A stretch of 64,000 nucleotides of DNA from Callaeas wilsoni (GCA_013398955.1 VWPU01012736.1:62001-126000); one strand, 5' to 3'; shown: positions 38,901 to 52,700, numbered from the stretch's first letter. The notes: generated from the letters alone by a model not told the origin. Numbers and translations are program-made.

Positions 38901-40019
38901 ATATGTGAAACTAAAAAAAGAAAACATTTTCTAGAAATGCAGTCAGATTGCTCTACGTTATTAAATAGAACAAATATCTTCAACTGCCAATCCAATTAAA
39001 TATTTTAGGTGACCCTGATTATACATACCTTTTATATAATCCACATACATAATTATGTATATATCATGGAAAGAAATAAAATGAAACATTAAGACTACAC
39101 AGTTAAATTTTCATGGTACCAGTGGAACAGCTACAGGTAAGGTTCTGCAGAGGACTCAATAGCTGCTTGCCCTTGGTCAACAGATGCCACTACAAGAATT
39201 TTTACAATTATTTAAGTGTACCTGGCACAGAAACTCCCCAAATGAAAAGCTTTACATCTCACCAGCTACTCCTGGCAAGATAGCTGTAGCAATATATTGT
39301 ATTTAACAAATAAAAGTACAGGGATGAAGGAACATGGAGATCTTCTAACCCTTCACCTGGCACTTTTATACCATTTCACACAGTAGAAACACAAAGCAAG
39401 GATTTGACGAGATTTATCAACATTTACCATTTTTGCCAATTACGGGAGCTTGCCTTTTCTTCAAACATGTTGTGAGGAATAACATTTCTCATACACATTC
39501 ATATATTCTTTACTCCAGCAGAAATCAGAGAATATAGTCTCTACAGATGATTTATCATTTTATATTTTTGCTAGCTCTTTGGATTTACTACAGTGTAAGA
39601 GGAAAGCTGAAAACTACTTGGCTAATGCATCAACAACCAGTAATTTTTTATGGTAAGTCTTCTCTTTTTTTGGTTTTTGTTGCTAATACTGACAAATCCA
39701 GAAAGAGCAAGTGTTGTCCCTTAGAAAGCCAAAGCTTACAGGAGCAGCAGCTAAAATAAATAATTACAAAGCAGAAGAAGAAGAAAAATAGGACTGTACG
39801 ATACTATTACTTCCCTTTTTTTTTCTTGTTACAGGCTCCCGTAACTATTTAAGGTCATGAGAATATAGAAGTCTATTCCTGTACTATACCACAAGCTCAG
39901 CAAAACATCTTCAGCATAAAATAAGAAATATCCATCTTGTTCCCAACTAGTATTACAAGAAGGTTCAGCTGATTTTGAGACTCCATCTCCTAGTTTACAT
40001 ATTTACAGAAAACAATGAT

Positions 40020-40300
40020 ATTCATCCTCATCCCTCATTTTGCTAGACTAAACAAGGAAAGCTCTTCTAATCTACTCATGTAAAGTAGGTCTTCCTGATC
40101 ATCTTAGCTGACCTTTTCTACATCTCTCACAGTTTTGATTTCACTTATTCTTCTGCATGGACAAACTCTTCCCAGTACTCCTGATTTTTCAGCAGTACCT
40201 TGCAAAGCAACATTAATACTTCCTTAGCTTTATAAACTACCTTGTATGAAATATTTTAAAAGTCAAACTGCCTTCTTCTTGATGCCATCACATTAGTACC
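40020..40300 (-). mobile_element. Possible ancient CR1 remnant
   Basis: The plus strand resembles the reverse complement of the ORF2 end of old CR1 lineages: CTAGACTAAACAAGGAAAGC, then TCTTCCTGATCATCTTAGCT, CCCAGTACTCC and a distant cysteine-poor tail. The match is by overall order of diverged segments only, and the edges are approximate. Confidence 0.38.
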
Positions 40301-40585
40301 TCAAAGTCATCATATGATTCAACACATGAAAATTCTTTGTAAACTTGGTCCTCAAGTGAGACAACAGCCACTCAGTCTGGCAGGCAAGACAGAAATAATA
40401 TGACATTAAAAATGGGAATTATGATGCAATAGATTCTACTGTGGATGCTCAGAAACTATTTTCCAATTACTTCTTTAATTGTGTTCTGTCTTTGAGTAAC
40501 AGATCTTGTTATTGTCCTGTTCCATACCAGTTACTGGGGGGAAAATAATTTCAATGATTTTTTTGAGACTTGTTTCTAATTATAT

Positions 40586-41384
40586 CTGGATCAACGGGCT
40601 GAGGCTGAGAGTATGAGATTCAACAAAGCCAAGTGCTGGGTCCTGCACTTTGCCCACATCAACCCCATGCAGCACTACAGGCTGGGGACAGAGCGGCTGC
40701 AAAACTGCCCAGCAGAAAAGGACCTGGAGGTGCTGGTCAACAGCAGCGGAACATGAGCCAGCGTGTGCTCAGGTGGCCAAGAAGGCCAATGGCATCCTGG
40801 CCTGTATAAAGAGTAGTGTGGCCAGCAGGACCAGGGCAATGGTTGTCCCTCTGTACTCAGCACTGGTGGAGGCCACAGCTCGAGTGCTATGACCAGTTTT
40901 GGGCCTCTCTCTACAAGAAAGACATTGAGGAGCTGGAGAGAGTCCAGAGAAGAGCAATAGAGCTGGGGAAGGGTCTAGAGAGTGACCCGTGAGGAATGGT
41001 TAAGAGAGCTGGGGGTGTTTAGCCTGCAGAAAAGGAGGCTCAGGGAAGACCTTACTGCTCTCTACAACTGCCTGAAAGGAGAGTGTAGCCAGGTGGGAGG
41101 TTGGTCTCTTCTCCCAGTGACAGGAGAAGAGGAAACTTCCTCAAGCTTCAGCAGGAGAGGTTCAGGCTGGACACCCGGAAGAATTTTTTCTTTGAAAGGG
41201 TGGTTAAACATCGGAACAGGCTGCCCAGGGAAGTGGTGGAGTCACCTTCTCTGGAAGTGTTCAAGAAACAACTGGACATGGCACTTAGTGTGATGGTTAA
41301 TCGACATGGTAGTGCTTGGTCAAAGGCCAGACTTGATCTTGTAGTTATTTTCCAATCTTAATGATTTTATGATTCTATTCTGTG
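40586..41384 (+). mobile_element. CR1 LINE, ORF2 C-terminus plus 3' UTR (degenerate)
   Basis: This copy lies in plus orientation. Its translation, in pieces across frames, resembles the end of CR1 ORF2 downstream of the reverse transcriptase core: [19 protein letters not shown], then [20 protein letters not shown], then LRELGVFSLQKRRLREDL. It ends in the 3' UTR with GATTTTATGATTCTATTCTGTG at 41363-41384. Stops and frame changes break the coding part (for example the frame opening at 40650 and the ones at 40982 and 41101 are fragments of one ORF), so it is inactive. Confidence 0.9.
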
Positions 41385-43139
41385 AAAAGTAGTAAGTAAA
41401 TCCTCCTTAATATACTGAAAAACAAAGTAAGTCTTAAATCAGTATTAAGTATGAAAACTTTTAGACATAGAAAATAAAAAAAAGAAAAATTATTTCTTTT
41501 AGTGTACCTGAAAGTTTCCCTTTCCTATGCCTTTTTTAAAATAACTTGCTATTTTGCCAACATTTAATAAGTCAAGCTGAAGTTTTCCAGCTTCAAGATG
41601 AATCACTTGAAATCCTGTGAAAACATCCCTAAAAGCATATTATACATTATTAAGAATGTGCCTGACAGGAAAAGACCATTGCTCTTCCATATTAAAAATA
41701 TTCAGAATGGAAATAGATCATAGGAGTAGACATTCCTGTGAATGACTTCCACGGACACCCATCACTAAGTCTCTAGAAAAATAATCTGGATATGCTCAGT
41801 AACAACTCATTTGAACTTTTCAGTCCAAAATCTCATCACATTTTAGCTGCTCTGCCCATAATCTATTCCACAGCTAAGCAAGATTATGTCTGCATCACTG
41901 TGCACTGTGGGCCTAATCACAATGACAAAACTCAAATGACAAACGTCTGTTTTTATTGTGCTGCTAGGGATCCACTTCGGAGACCCAGCAGACCAGAAAA
42001 AGACACTGTCACTTTCAGATGCAGAAGCATGAAAAAAACCCAGATCAAAGAACACAAGAGCAGATCCAGAAAAGAATCCCAGAGGTTAGAAGAGGCAAAC
42101 AGTACTGAAATATAGCAGGAGATTTAGAATCACAATTCAGAGAAGACATGGCTTCTCAAGGAGGCTGAGTGATATTTCCTCAAACTACTCTGCATATATG
42201 TAAGTGAAAAATGATGAAGACTGATAAAAAGTATCATAGCCACTAAGTAAAAAAAGGAAGGCAACATTCACGACTCAAGACATTACACTAAATAACAAAT
42301 AGGGAGCATATTCAAAATTATCAATATACTAACGTTAACTCTCTAGGTATAAATAAGAACAAGGATGTTTATGTGCAGAGAATATATAATACGATTCAAA
42401 CAATGGTTTCATAATGTTTTTATGACATTTTATTTCTGGAACATTTCATTGATGTACACATGTGCTTTATATTAAGCCCAGCAAGCAGCCACTTTTCTTA
42501 AAAACATGTTTCAGGGAACAGCCTATCACCAAACGCTGAAGGAATTGGAAAAGGGTAGCTGTAGTGAGCTGGTCATCTAATAATATCAGAGAATGAAACA
42601 AATTGTCTAAAATATGTGGAATAACAGGTTATTTAACACAGATAAATTCAAGTCTCAGAAATGCTTGCAAAATAACCCAAAGCAACAAAACTTCCTTAGA
42701 ATTGTAAGGCAGTATGCGATACTCCATCTACAGAAAGGCTGAATCCAGTGCAGGATAACCCAATAATGAGTATAACTTTGACAGACAAAGCAGAAACAGT
42801 CACAATTTGAAATCAGTACTTCCTAATGCACTGTAAGAATCACATCACCCAAACTATCTATTACCATTTGACTTGCATGAAAGGATTAAGGCATCAGTAG
42901 GGGAACTTTATTTTTTTGAAACCTTGGAAGAGCTCAGTTTTCCAAGTTTACAAAAAATATTAATAGCATAAAAATGGGACAAGCTTAACACAAAGAAAAT
43001 TTGAGAAATTTGTGTGTTATAATGTTTCAGAAATTTCATATATCCCATACTAGGATGCATCTCAGGCAGATCAAAAATTTGCTCAATGACAAATTTGTTC
43101 AATCTCAAAATAAAGTTGATAATGGTAACTGATACAGCA

Positions 43140-43800
43140 GTGTAACTTCTTCCAACAAAGTCCTCAAGGAATCAGTTTTGATCCAATACTGTTAACAGTT
43201 TAATTGAAATAGAGAATGGTAAATTTTGTCTGCAGAGTCTGCAGAAGACTCTGCAAGCACAGCATGGGTATTGTCAGGCTTTCCAGGTTAAGTAAAAATT
43301 TAAAAAAAAAGAAAAAGAAAAAAAAGTGTGGGTATATCTATATCTGTCTGGGAACCAGTAACATAATATAGAAAATATACCAGGCTCTATTTGGAACAAC
43401 ACTGACAAGCCATCAGGAGGCACTAAGAAGCAGTCATAAATAGCAACATCAGTTCTCAGAACAGTGCTGCAGCAAAATAAGGAAAAAAAAAAGCTCATGC
43501 CATAAAATGCACACCCAGTACTCCCCAATAAAAGAAACAAACCCTCTTGCTGCTTCAACATTACATTTTAAAGCTACTCTTCAATTATTGGTCCCAGTTC
43601 TGAAGTCCAAACTTTAAGGATACTTAAATACCACAGGCTGGAAAACCAAACTTGCAAGATTTCAGGTGCTCAACTTAGTTTTTTAAAGAAAGGCTCCTGG
43701 AGGATTTGATCTTGAGCAAAGATATTTATAACATGGAGAGAATATATAAGAGAAAAAAAGCTCTGACTAAATTTTCAGAAAATCGTTTCTGGTGCATAAA
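43140..43800 (+). mobile_element. Possible ancient CR1 ORF2 remnant
   Basis: Around 43161 the plus strand translates to PQGISFDPIL, resembling the PQGSVLGPILF reverse-transcriptase motif of CR1-type LINEs, and TTTGTCTGCAGAGTCTGCAG near 43226 resembles the following 'FADDT' region. At 43700-43770 a segment like TTTATAACATGGAGAGAATA is followed by AGAAAAAAAGCTCTGACT, similar to the 3' part of ancient amniote CR1. Stops are frequent. An A-rich insertion (about 43299-43327) lies inside. Edges are approximate. Confidence 0.38.
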
Positions 43801-44720
43801 CGTAGGATCAGAGTTACCCTGAAGAAGGAACTAGAAAGTACAGGACTGTTTGCATTGACTTCATAGGATTACGTACATTTTGCAGCTCTGCAGTAAAAAA
43901 AACCTGACTGCAATAAAACAAGTTTTTTGGCAACTGTCTGTACAGGTAAAGAAGGATATATTTGTGCAATTTGACCTCTGGGGTTATAATGGGTTCTCAT
44001 TCCTCTCAAAAGTAAGAGACTTGTTGCAGCTGCAGGAAGATATGAGAGTACTCAGCAGTTAAAAGAACCTGACTGTAAGTATGTGAATGATAAAAAGGCA
44101 ACATTTCCATTTCATTTGGAAAACTGTTATTTGTTCAGGTATCTCTATGCTCCTGCAATATCTGACCTCAGCTCAAAAATCGCTAAGAATTTTATTTTTG
44201 TTGCTCACAGCACTAAACCAAGGCAAATTCTCATTTTACAGAAGAAAAAAGGAGAAGCAGAAGAATAATTTAAAAGATTTCCCATGATGCAGAATATACA
44301 AAGAACAGAACCTCAAATGCCTGGAACCCACTCCAGTGCTCTAGTAGTTAGACAATTTCCGTCTTCACCAACTTTGACAGAATTTTATGTTATGTACACA
44401 GTTCAATATCTTAGCAAAATCTGTGCAATGTGTATTGTATAGGCATTATACCCCAGTAAAACAAAACTCTCCACAACTCTCTTTCCCAGATTTATGCAGT
44501 GAAAAGAAGAACTCTTTTTCCCACTACTAGGAGCTGTGTTATTAGTAGGTTTACTATGTAATAATCAGAACTGATTTCAGGAGGTAAACGGCATTAAAAT
44601 GGATAGTGGTAGGTCATAAATGGGCAGAAAAGTAAAAGAATGAAAAAAATCTGGAAGAACCACTGAATTTAAAAAAAATCAGTACATGTGAGGATCAAGA
44701 GGAGTTTGCTTGTATTTCGC

Positions 44721-45107
44721 AGAATCAAAGCATTAACTAGGTTGGAAAAGACCTTTGAGATCATCGAGTCCAACCTATGAACTAACACCACCCTGTCAAC
44801 TAGATCAAGGCACTAAGTGCCACATCCAGTCTTTTTTTAAACACTTCCAGAGACAGTGACTTCACCACCTCCCTGGGCAGCCTATTCCAACAGCAAATCA
44901 CTCTTTCTATGAAGCATTTTTTCCTAATGTCCTGCCTCAACTTCCCCTGGCACAGCTTAAGACTGTCTCCTCTTGTCCTGTTGCTGGTTGCCTGCGAGCA
45001 GAGACGGACCCCCAGCAGGCTACAACCTCCTTTCAGGAAGTTGTAGAGAGTGATAAGGTCTCCTATGAGTCTCCATCTTTTTTTCTGGGCTAAGCATATT
45101 TGAAGCA
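44721..45107 (-). mobile_element. CR1 LINE, 3' end
   Basis: The plus strand starts AGAATCAAAGCATTAACTAG, then GGTTGGAAAAGACCTTTGAGATCATCGAGTCCAACC in segments, and ends near a CTCCATCTTTTTTTCTGGGC region that is the reverse complement of the end of ORF2. The minus-strand frame at 44800-45108 encodes the degraded ORF2 end ([19 protein letters not shown]). It is 5' truncated. Confidence 0.9.
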
Positions 45108-45729
45108 TTATTGACTAGGGATTTACCTATCATTCTTTCAGTCAGAAATTATTATAAGTCTGACTTTCAAAACTAGAAAACCTGGAAAGGGTGAAGGCCA
45201 AATGTAAAAAATGGGCTTTGACTCCACATTCAGTTTTATTTCCTACATCTGACCTTCAGTAGTGTCAAGCAAGTCACAAGTCCTCCCAAAACTAATACAT
45301 GTGAATGTTCACACTGCTGAAGGTGCCAAGCACCAGCAAGAATGTATGAGCCTTCAAAGATCATGATGACTCTTGCCCATTTGTTTCTAGCAGTCCTTAC
45401 CAAGAATAAAAACCAATTCAGTCCCTCACTCCCAAATCTCAAACAGCTTACAGTCAGAATCTCTAGCTTTAGCATAAAGCCTTTTTTTTCCACAGAGAAG
45501 AGAAGAACATTTAATCAATGCACCATATATTTAAGACAATCAAATGATGAAATTCTCACTGACTTAAAGATTTCGCCTTAAAGACACCACCTTTAAAAGC
45601 TGAATAGATCATTGCACGCCCAGTTTCTAAGTGTTCACAACTACAGATACGTGCCAGGATCTCAGTTCTGCAGAGTTTGAAAGGCACCTCTACAGCATTT
45701 CTCTTTAAACACAATAGAGTCAAATGAAG

Positions 45730-46409
45730 CAACATTGTGGAGAAGGACATGAGAGTTCTGGTGGACTGCACACTGTCTGAGCCAGCAGTGTGTCTTGGTG
45801 GCCAAAAGGGCCAATGGTGTCCTGGGGTGCATTAGGAAGAGCACTGCCAGCAGGTCGAGGGACCTGATCCTACCCCTCTACTCTGCCCTAGTGAGGCCAC
45901 ATCTGGAGAGCTGTGTCCAGCCCTGAGCTCCTCAGTACTACAGAGTACTAGAGACCCACTCCTGGAGTGGGTCCAGCAAAGGGCTACAAAGATGTTTAGG
46001 AGACTCTGTTATGGGGAAAGGCAGAGGGAACTGGGCCTGTTCAGCCTCAAGAAGAGATAGATGAGAGGGGACCTCAACAATATATCTGAAGGGAAGGTGC
46101 CAAGAGAATGGAGCCAGGCTCTTCCGGGTGGTGCCAAGCAATAGGACAAGAGGCAACAGACACAAACTGACGCACAGGAAGTTCCACTTGAATACAAGGA
46201 AGAACTTCTTTACTGTGCACACGACTGAGCACTGGAACAGGTTGCTTAGAGAGGTTGTGGAGCGTCCCTCACTGGAAATATTCGAGAACTGCCTGGACAC
46301 AATCCTGTGCCCTGTGCTCTAGGATGACCCAGCTTGAGCAGGAAGGTTGGACCAGACGACCCACCATGTTACCTTCCAACCTGACCCATTCTGTGACACT
46401 CTTTCATAG
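45730..46409 (+). mobile_element. CR1 LINE, ORF2 C-terminus plus 3' UTR (degenerate)
   Basis: This plus-strand copy begins at GGAGAAGGACATGAGAGTTC, continues through the CR1 ORF2 tail (GTGGCCAAAAGGGCCAATGG, then CTACTCTGCCCTAGTGAGGC) and ends in a 3' UTR with a TGACCCATTCTGTGACACTC-like end. Its reading frame is broken by indels. It faces the minus-strand copy at 44721-45107 with about 620 bases between them. Confidence 0.88.
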
Positions 46410-49159
46410 AACATTGGAAAGGCATTTAAAGATGAGACATAGCTCAGTTGCTTCAAAAAGAATGTACTTCTGCAGAACAGTTACTGCTTTCGAAAATCAG
46501 CTACAGCTTACCGAAAAAGTTTTTAGCCAATGATTATTCCATGCAATGTTATAAAAGTTAGTCCTTTCAAATATAAATTTCAGTAAGAAATGTTGCTAAA
46601 ACATTCAAATTTCAAAGATTTCAACCTCACTTAAAAGCAAAACCCTATCAACAGCTTATAAAAGGTTACATATGCCTAATATTGTTTGTTTTCCCCACCT
46701 CAAAATGTTTACCACACACACACTGATCATTTTTGCTACTTGTTTTGCTCCTTTTCAAGAAATTCTTTAACCTGTTCAAGTTTTAGTCCAGAGCTGAATG
46801 GTGCTATGTGAGTCGAAAACCTGATTAGGAATACATGGAAGTTAAGACTCACAATAGTACCTAGGGTAGTCAAATAATTTCAAGTGTTTGGTTAAAATAA
46901 ACTATCAATAGCATTCTTGGAGGTCCTGGACATCACCATTGCATACATATACTTCCTACATACTTCAGCTCCCCTTGAAGATGGTAATGCTGCAAATATG
47001 AGTAAAAATACTGAAAGGCAGGTAAAATCTAATACAAACACATATAAACACTGACTTGGGGCATGGTGTATGACAGTAGGCCTGTCCCCCTGGTGTTTTT
47101 CATGTCCGTAACACCTGTGGTGGTTTTGCATGCCATCTCAAGTCAGTTGGAATTCCAATCGCAGTGACCACTGACGTCTGAACACACCTGAGATTACTAC
47201 AGTACTTTCCCCATGATAATCAGGTGTGCTGAGATGCTATGGAAACTCAAGGCCCTTTACATATATAATTAGAATAGATATCACACACAATAAACAAGGA
47301 GAAAACACTGAAATGAAATGGAGAAAAGAACTCCATTGTATAGCATTGAAAACTTTAGCAGCAGAGGTCAAAGTGTTTACAAGACAAGTTCAGCCAATAT
47401 ATCACTACCACTCTAATCCAGAGGATACAACAGCTCCCATAAAAATTACCATAGAAAGAATTCCATGTGTTACCAGTTCAGTTCCTACTGAACTGTAAAT
47501 AAAAGTCCTGGTTTAAGATCTAATGCTGCTATACAACTCTGTGACAGAAATCACAACTTCTGTAAAACTCTGTTTAAACAGATGCAAAATTTAGCAACAA
47601 CTTACTCCAAATTAATAACCAGATGTTTAGAATATATTACACAAGAAAATGGGTGAATGAAGTTACAGACATTTCTAATGTTTTTCATGTCTGAAATAAC
47701 ACACTTGCAGGACATTATCGATGGTTAATGAAGTTGTTGATGCCACTAATCTTTAGGCTTGGATCTTTAATTTTTAGAATTAGTGAGAAGAATGAGGAAA
47801 ATTTATAACTTTCAAAGCTCTGATTACATATTGGCTGAAGATTCACTAAGTCATTACAGCATGTATACGTTTATATTCATTCTGGGTTCAAGGCCTATTC
47901 AATACCTTGACAGAAAGGGTGTCTTTGTTCTAAATAGAGTTAGTCTGCATTACTATTCTGAAGCAAAATACAAATTCTTCTCATGCAGTTGTGCAAACAC
48001 CATAAATGATGGAATGTGCTAAAATGCTGTTTCATTCACTGCTGCTACGAGATCTACTGGAAAACATCAATAGCCTTATATGGAACTTCTTTCTTTCTTT
48101 GTGGTCCCCTATAAACATAAATGGTTTAGCAAAAAGTGTTTATTAAGTACTGAAATAGTATTTAACAGTAGTTAAAAAGGGATGATAATCTGGAATACTT
48201 TCATTTCTGAAACTATGTACAATTTGGGCTTAGGTAATTTTCCTTACAAATCTTTCTTCTTAACTAGCACAATTAGTTGAGTGTGTTGTAAGCAGTTCAG
48301 GCAGATGGATCAAACAGTAATGATTAAGCCATCAGAGAAATATAAAAAATGATGGGGCAGGGTATCAACTGCCAAATACATAGGTTTGTGTCAAGCCCGG
48401 ATTTCTTTTGCCTTAATGAGAGATGGTCTACAAAAAAGACTAAAATGCAAATAACTGCGTAACTGGAGAATGTATCAACTTGGATCCTCATTTCTTCCGT
48501 TCACCTTCACCATTAAATAAACATGGCTTTGAAAGTCTCTTCTATTAAACTGACCGAAAAATTAAAATAAAATTTACTTTTTGACATCTTTTAAAGACAG
48601 AGCAGACTGAATCATTCTCTATTTTCCTTAGTTTAATACTTCAGGTGCTAAGTTGCCTCCTGAAATTCCATCAAATACTACATTTTCTCATTCATTTTCT
48701 TAAGAAAGATTGTGCTACTGCATTTAGAATTTGAAATTGACCCGTGTAAAAATAATAATTGTGTATCTAAAAATACAAAGTAGACAAGAGGTAAAAGATA
48801 TTTACTTCATAATGAAGAATGAAAAAAATCAGTTCTATTTTGGGTAAGCTAGTATAGAGGAAAGAAAAGATGAACAATTAACTCTCTGCCACAGTGATAC
48901 TTCTGAGATAAAATCAGATTGTAACTCACTTCAAGCCCAATGTTCTCTTCAGGTTCATAGGTTACAAATGATTTATAGTCACCATTTCATACTTAGCATT
49001 CGGGCTTTTCCCATATTGCAAATACTTTATAATCAAAGCATTTTCTTGTTTCAGAAACACCTTTGCTAAAATGGCTTAACACAACTCATAGTGCTTTAGA
49101 TGAAAGAAAATTTAAGTAAAATTTCTCTCTGCTTCTTTCCAGGAGGTAAGAAACCCCTC

Positions 49160-49560
49160 TCTATGTCTGGTGCCTATATTCCTGTTCTTTCACATTAGAG
49201 CTGTAAGTCTCCTCTTTCAGGTCACGTCTTCCACATAAAAGTGCTAAACTAATGCCGCTTAATGACAAATTAATGTCCATGAATAAAAAATACACCTCTA
49301 ATAGCATAGAGTAATTTGCCATTACAATATCATCATTGGACATGCCCCTGGTTTAATACGATGTATTTAATTCATAACTTAATGAGTGATATATAAAAAG
49401 AGAGAGATGAACCCTGCAATTACATTTATGTGAGTCTGTCACCTTATTTGTAAAACCTTAGAGTCATTTACATTCAAATTAGAACAAATGAGTGATTTCA
49501 CAAAGTGCAGTGATAAATGACCATTGCTGCACAAGACAGAACTGTATTTCCTGTGAAAAC
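49160..49560. promoter_or_regulatory. TAAT-rich, possibly conserved intronic block
   Basis: Non-repetitive sequence with clustered homeodomain-type cores: AATGCC, CTTAATGACAAATTAATGTC near 49258-49277, AATAGCATAGAGTAATTTGC near 49300, and further ATTCATAACTTAATGAG copies to 49388. No repeat family is visible. Function is inferred only from motif density in AT-rich DNA, which is weak evidence. Confidence 0.22.
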
Positions 49561-49734
49561 ATTAACAGTTACCTATTATTTGTTAAAAATTACAATGCAT
49601 ATTGCCCAGTGTTGTGTGAATAATGACTTTTTTACTGATTAGGTCAGAAGACTAATACGGAGTAAAAATAAATAATTTTTCTTTTCATTTTTTCTGATTT
49701 TAGCTCGAATTTCTCAGCTCAAACTGTTATGGAC

Positions 49735-49791
49735 TCACACTGCCACCTGCTGCCCAGGCCCGGGGAGGAAGGGCCCCGACTGCCTCATTTC
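49735..49791. other. Short GC-rich patch
   Basis: This is about 55 bases with much higher GC than the flanks, including an E-box CACCTG and a GGCCCGGGGAGGAAGGGCCC core with partial inverted symmetry. It interrupts a very AT-rich region. No gene is associated with it. Confidence 0.4.
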
Positions 49792-52700
49792 AAGTCCAGT
49801 TCAGCCATTCTGCCTTCTGGGTGTCATTTCTTGCAATAAACAAAATTTTCCTTCCAGACTTCTAAGTGGAGGTGTCGCTGAGAACACATGCAGATAAGGA
49901 TAGCTGCACTACCCAGTTACAAATACTTCCGTTTTGGGGGCTCATGCATCCCAACTGCCTCAACTCGTAAGGAGAATTTAAAGCGAAATACACCGGGGAT
50001 AGGGAGGGACAGGGAGAACATAAAACATTAGTATTGATCAGATGGTAATAAAACCAAAGAAGAATTTTGTACACTAAGCATTCTGGCATTCATCAGCCCC
50101 TGTTTATAGCTTTATAAAAATACTGGAAAGGTTCCAGAAGCAGAAATCTTTCAGAGACTGATGGACAGAAAGGTCATCTAAAGAGTCCACACTGGCTAGA
50201 ATGACAACATGAGAAGGGCGGGGAGGGAAATCGTGAAGCAATACAGTTTCTCTGTTCCTATTTAAAATATATACCACAGCTGCTCACCCTTCCTGACAGA
50301 ATCTGCAAAGAGATGGCAGATACAGCAGTAACTGCCTCGTCCCAACTTGTGACCTCTCCTGTAACTTCGGTGCAGAGGACTGGCAATGTGTATCCATACA
50401 GCTACCTAGACAGCTTGGGAGCTTTGATCTTGCCAGCAACAGTTAACCTAGATGTTGCAGCATCATTATTTTTACACATCCATCATCAGCTTCAATCCAC
50501 ATTGCAGGTAAATAGCAGCAAGTGGATTACAGTAAGAATGGGATTCAAAGTGACTGGGTATTGTCACTTTGATATATTTTCACTTTCCTCACTGACACCA
50601 AATGAAAAGTGGAGAAAAACACCATCATTTTTTCCTGAGTCCCATTTTAAGTTGGAATCCTCACTAGTACATTCACATTTCATATATATAGATCATGATC
50701 TCTGTAATGTATCAGTGTATTAAAGAGATAACAGAGAAGAATTCCCAAAGTTATTTTTGAGTTTTGTCCAAGAATTTTCTAATGACTATCAATAGCTCAA
50801 TGACAACAGCTGACAAAACTTACTCCTTCAAAAAACAGCAGGCTAGCACAGTGACAACTGGTTGCTTAACACTTAAAAACAGAAAAATGTAAGACAACAT
50901 TATGTTTGTCTACTTTGTATTCTTACCATGGGAAGCTTCACCACAGGATAAAGTTGGTAGACTTAAGTTTGCTGGTGGTGACTAATTCTGGGGAATTGAG
51001 GGGAGTGTGCAGTGTGCATGCATGTATTTAGATTAAAAACTCAGTATTAGTTAAAAAAAGCAAGCCTTGGTTGCTAGATGACCTTTAGATTTTCTTTCCA
51101 GCAGTTTAATTCGCTCTGTATGAAAAACCCAGGAGCTAAAATCCCAACTGATCTGGGGCTTCCAGCAATACAAAGGTGATGCTCTCAATCTCTGGTGTAC
51201 GAATTAATTCATCTCTGAAGGAGTTTATCTTAGTGAAAGTTGGGATTGTCATTGGCACCGCTCCAAATGGAGAAGTTGGGTTTAAGAAAAATAAATAGCT
51301 TTGAAGCTCTAGCCTATCCACATATATAAACCATGGACACTCCTCCTTTTAAATCCGCACACAAATTCATTTGTAGCTTCTTCTGCTTAAAAACAGTAAC
51401 ATATTTCAATCTAAACACATTCAAATTGTTTAAAATTAGAAGAAGAAAAGATTTAGATCATTAGGCATTTGTACACCAGGAAAAAATTTCAGTTTTTAAG
51501 CCCAAATTGACCATTACAGTAGAAGGTTAAAAATCAAATGCCTCTACCCAAGACCATTTGCCCGCTTCAATTATTACCATGAATTATTCCAGGAGGTCTT
51601 ATTTTATCATTTGTGAGTTGATTAATCTTATTTTTGTATTCCAGGCTTGACCCTGCAGGACAGTACAGACGCAGTTCTAAGACAATTCCAGTTGACTGCT
51701 GTAGTACAATGCTGTGCTCAGTCTTATTTCAGTCACTCACCGAAAAGGTTCTTCTCTTTTTAGCTTAAATTAGCTGTCTTTAAAGATGATATGACTGACA
51801 TCAGTATCAAGCAAGCAGAGTTCCATTTAATGTAATGAAGTTTCTAAAAAGTAACTGGTACATTTACCGTTTAGCAGGAAACCTAATGCACTTAAAACTA
51901 ATGGGAAAATTGGCATCAAACTTTCAAGTTCACTTGACACAAAAACATTTAGGATCCCAAGAACAATTTTTACAAGTCAGAGTAACTTCAGTGGCAATCA
52001 GGATCATCGCTGCTCATGTTTACTGTACCTACTCTTCCTAGGAACTGTGAGAATAAGAACTCCTTTCCAGCATTAAGTACAAGGACAGTCACTTCAAGTA
52101 AGTCTGTACTGAAACAATGCCACTGTCCAACCAATACACATAACATAAATTATATCCCAGACTCTCTCCAGTGTGTAAACTTAATTTGTTCTTCACAAAA
52201 AGTGCCTGATCTGGTAGCAGAAAATTAAAGGGATAAATGCTATCTAACAGTCATGCCACATCCTGCCTCTCAGGAATGAGTGCTTTGCTTTGGACTGTTC
52301 TGCAACTTCTAAACCCCTCACTCACAGCTTGTGTACTCCTTGTACCTTGAATGTAATTCAGGATGTACCTTGAATTCCACTAAAAAACAAAAAATATTGC
52401 ACTTCATAATATACAGAAAAATCACTTAGCTCTAAGATTTCAATTATGGACAGTTCAATATCCCAGATCCTTGAATACCAGTGGAAATCAAGCTCTGGTT
52501 TAAAAACCAATTACTACCCACACAATACTGAGCTGATGTTGACCAGCAGAAGAAAATTCCATTAAAAACTTATATTCTCAATAGCATTCCCTCCTTATTA
52601 AGACTCTTTGATCGTTGAAATAATTTGCAGTTTGTGGCTGTCTGGTATTGAATACACAGACAGTTGAGGAAAAACACAAAACTTCTTAGATCTATGACCA

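Noticed and set aside
50313..50723. Plus-strand open frame of 136 codons starting MADTAVTASS
   Set aside because: No family resemblance, no Kozak or polyA context, and a Ser/His/Phe-rich chance-like composition.
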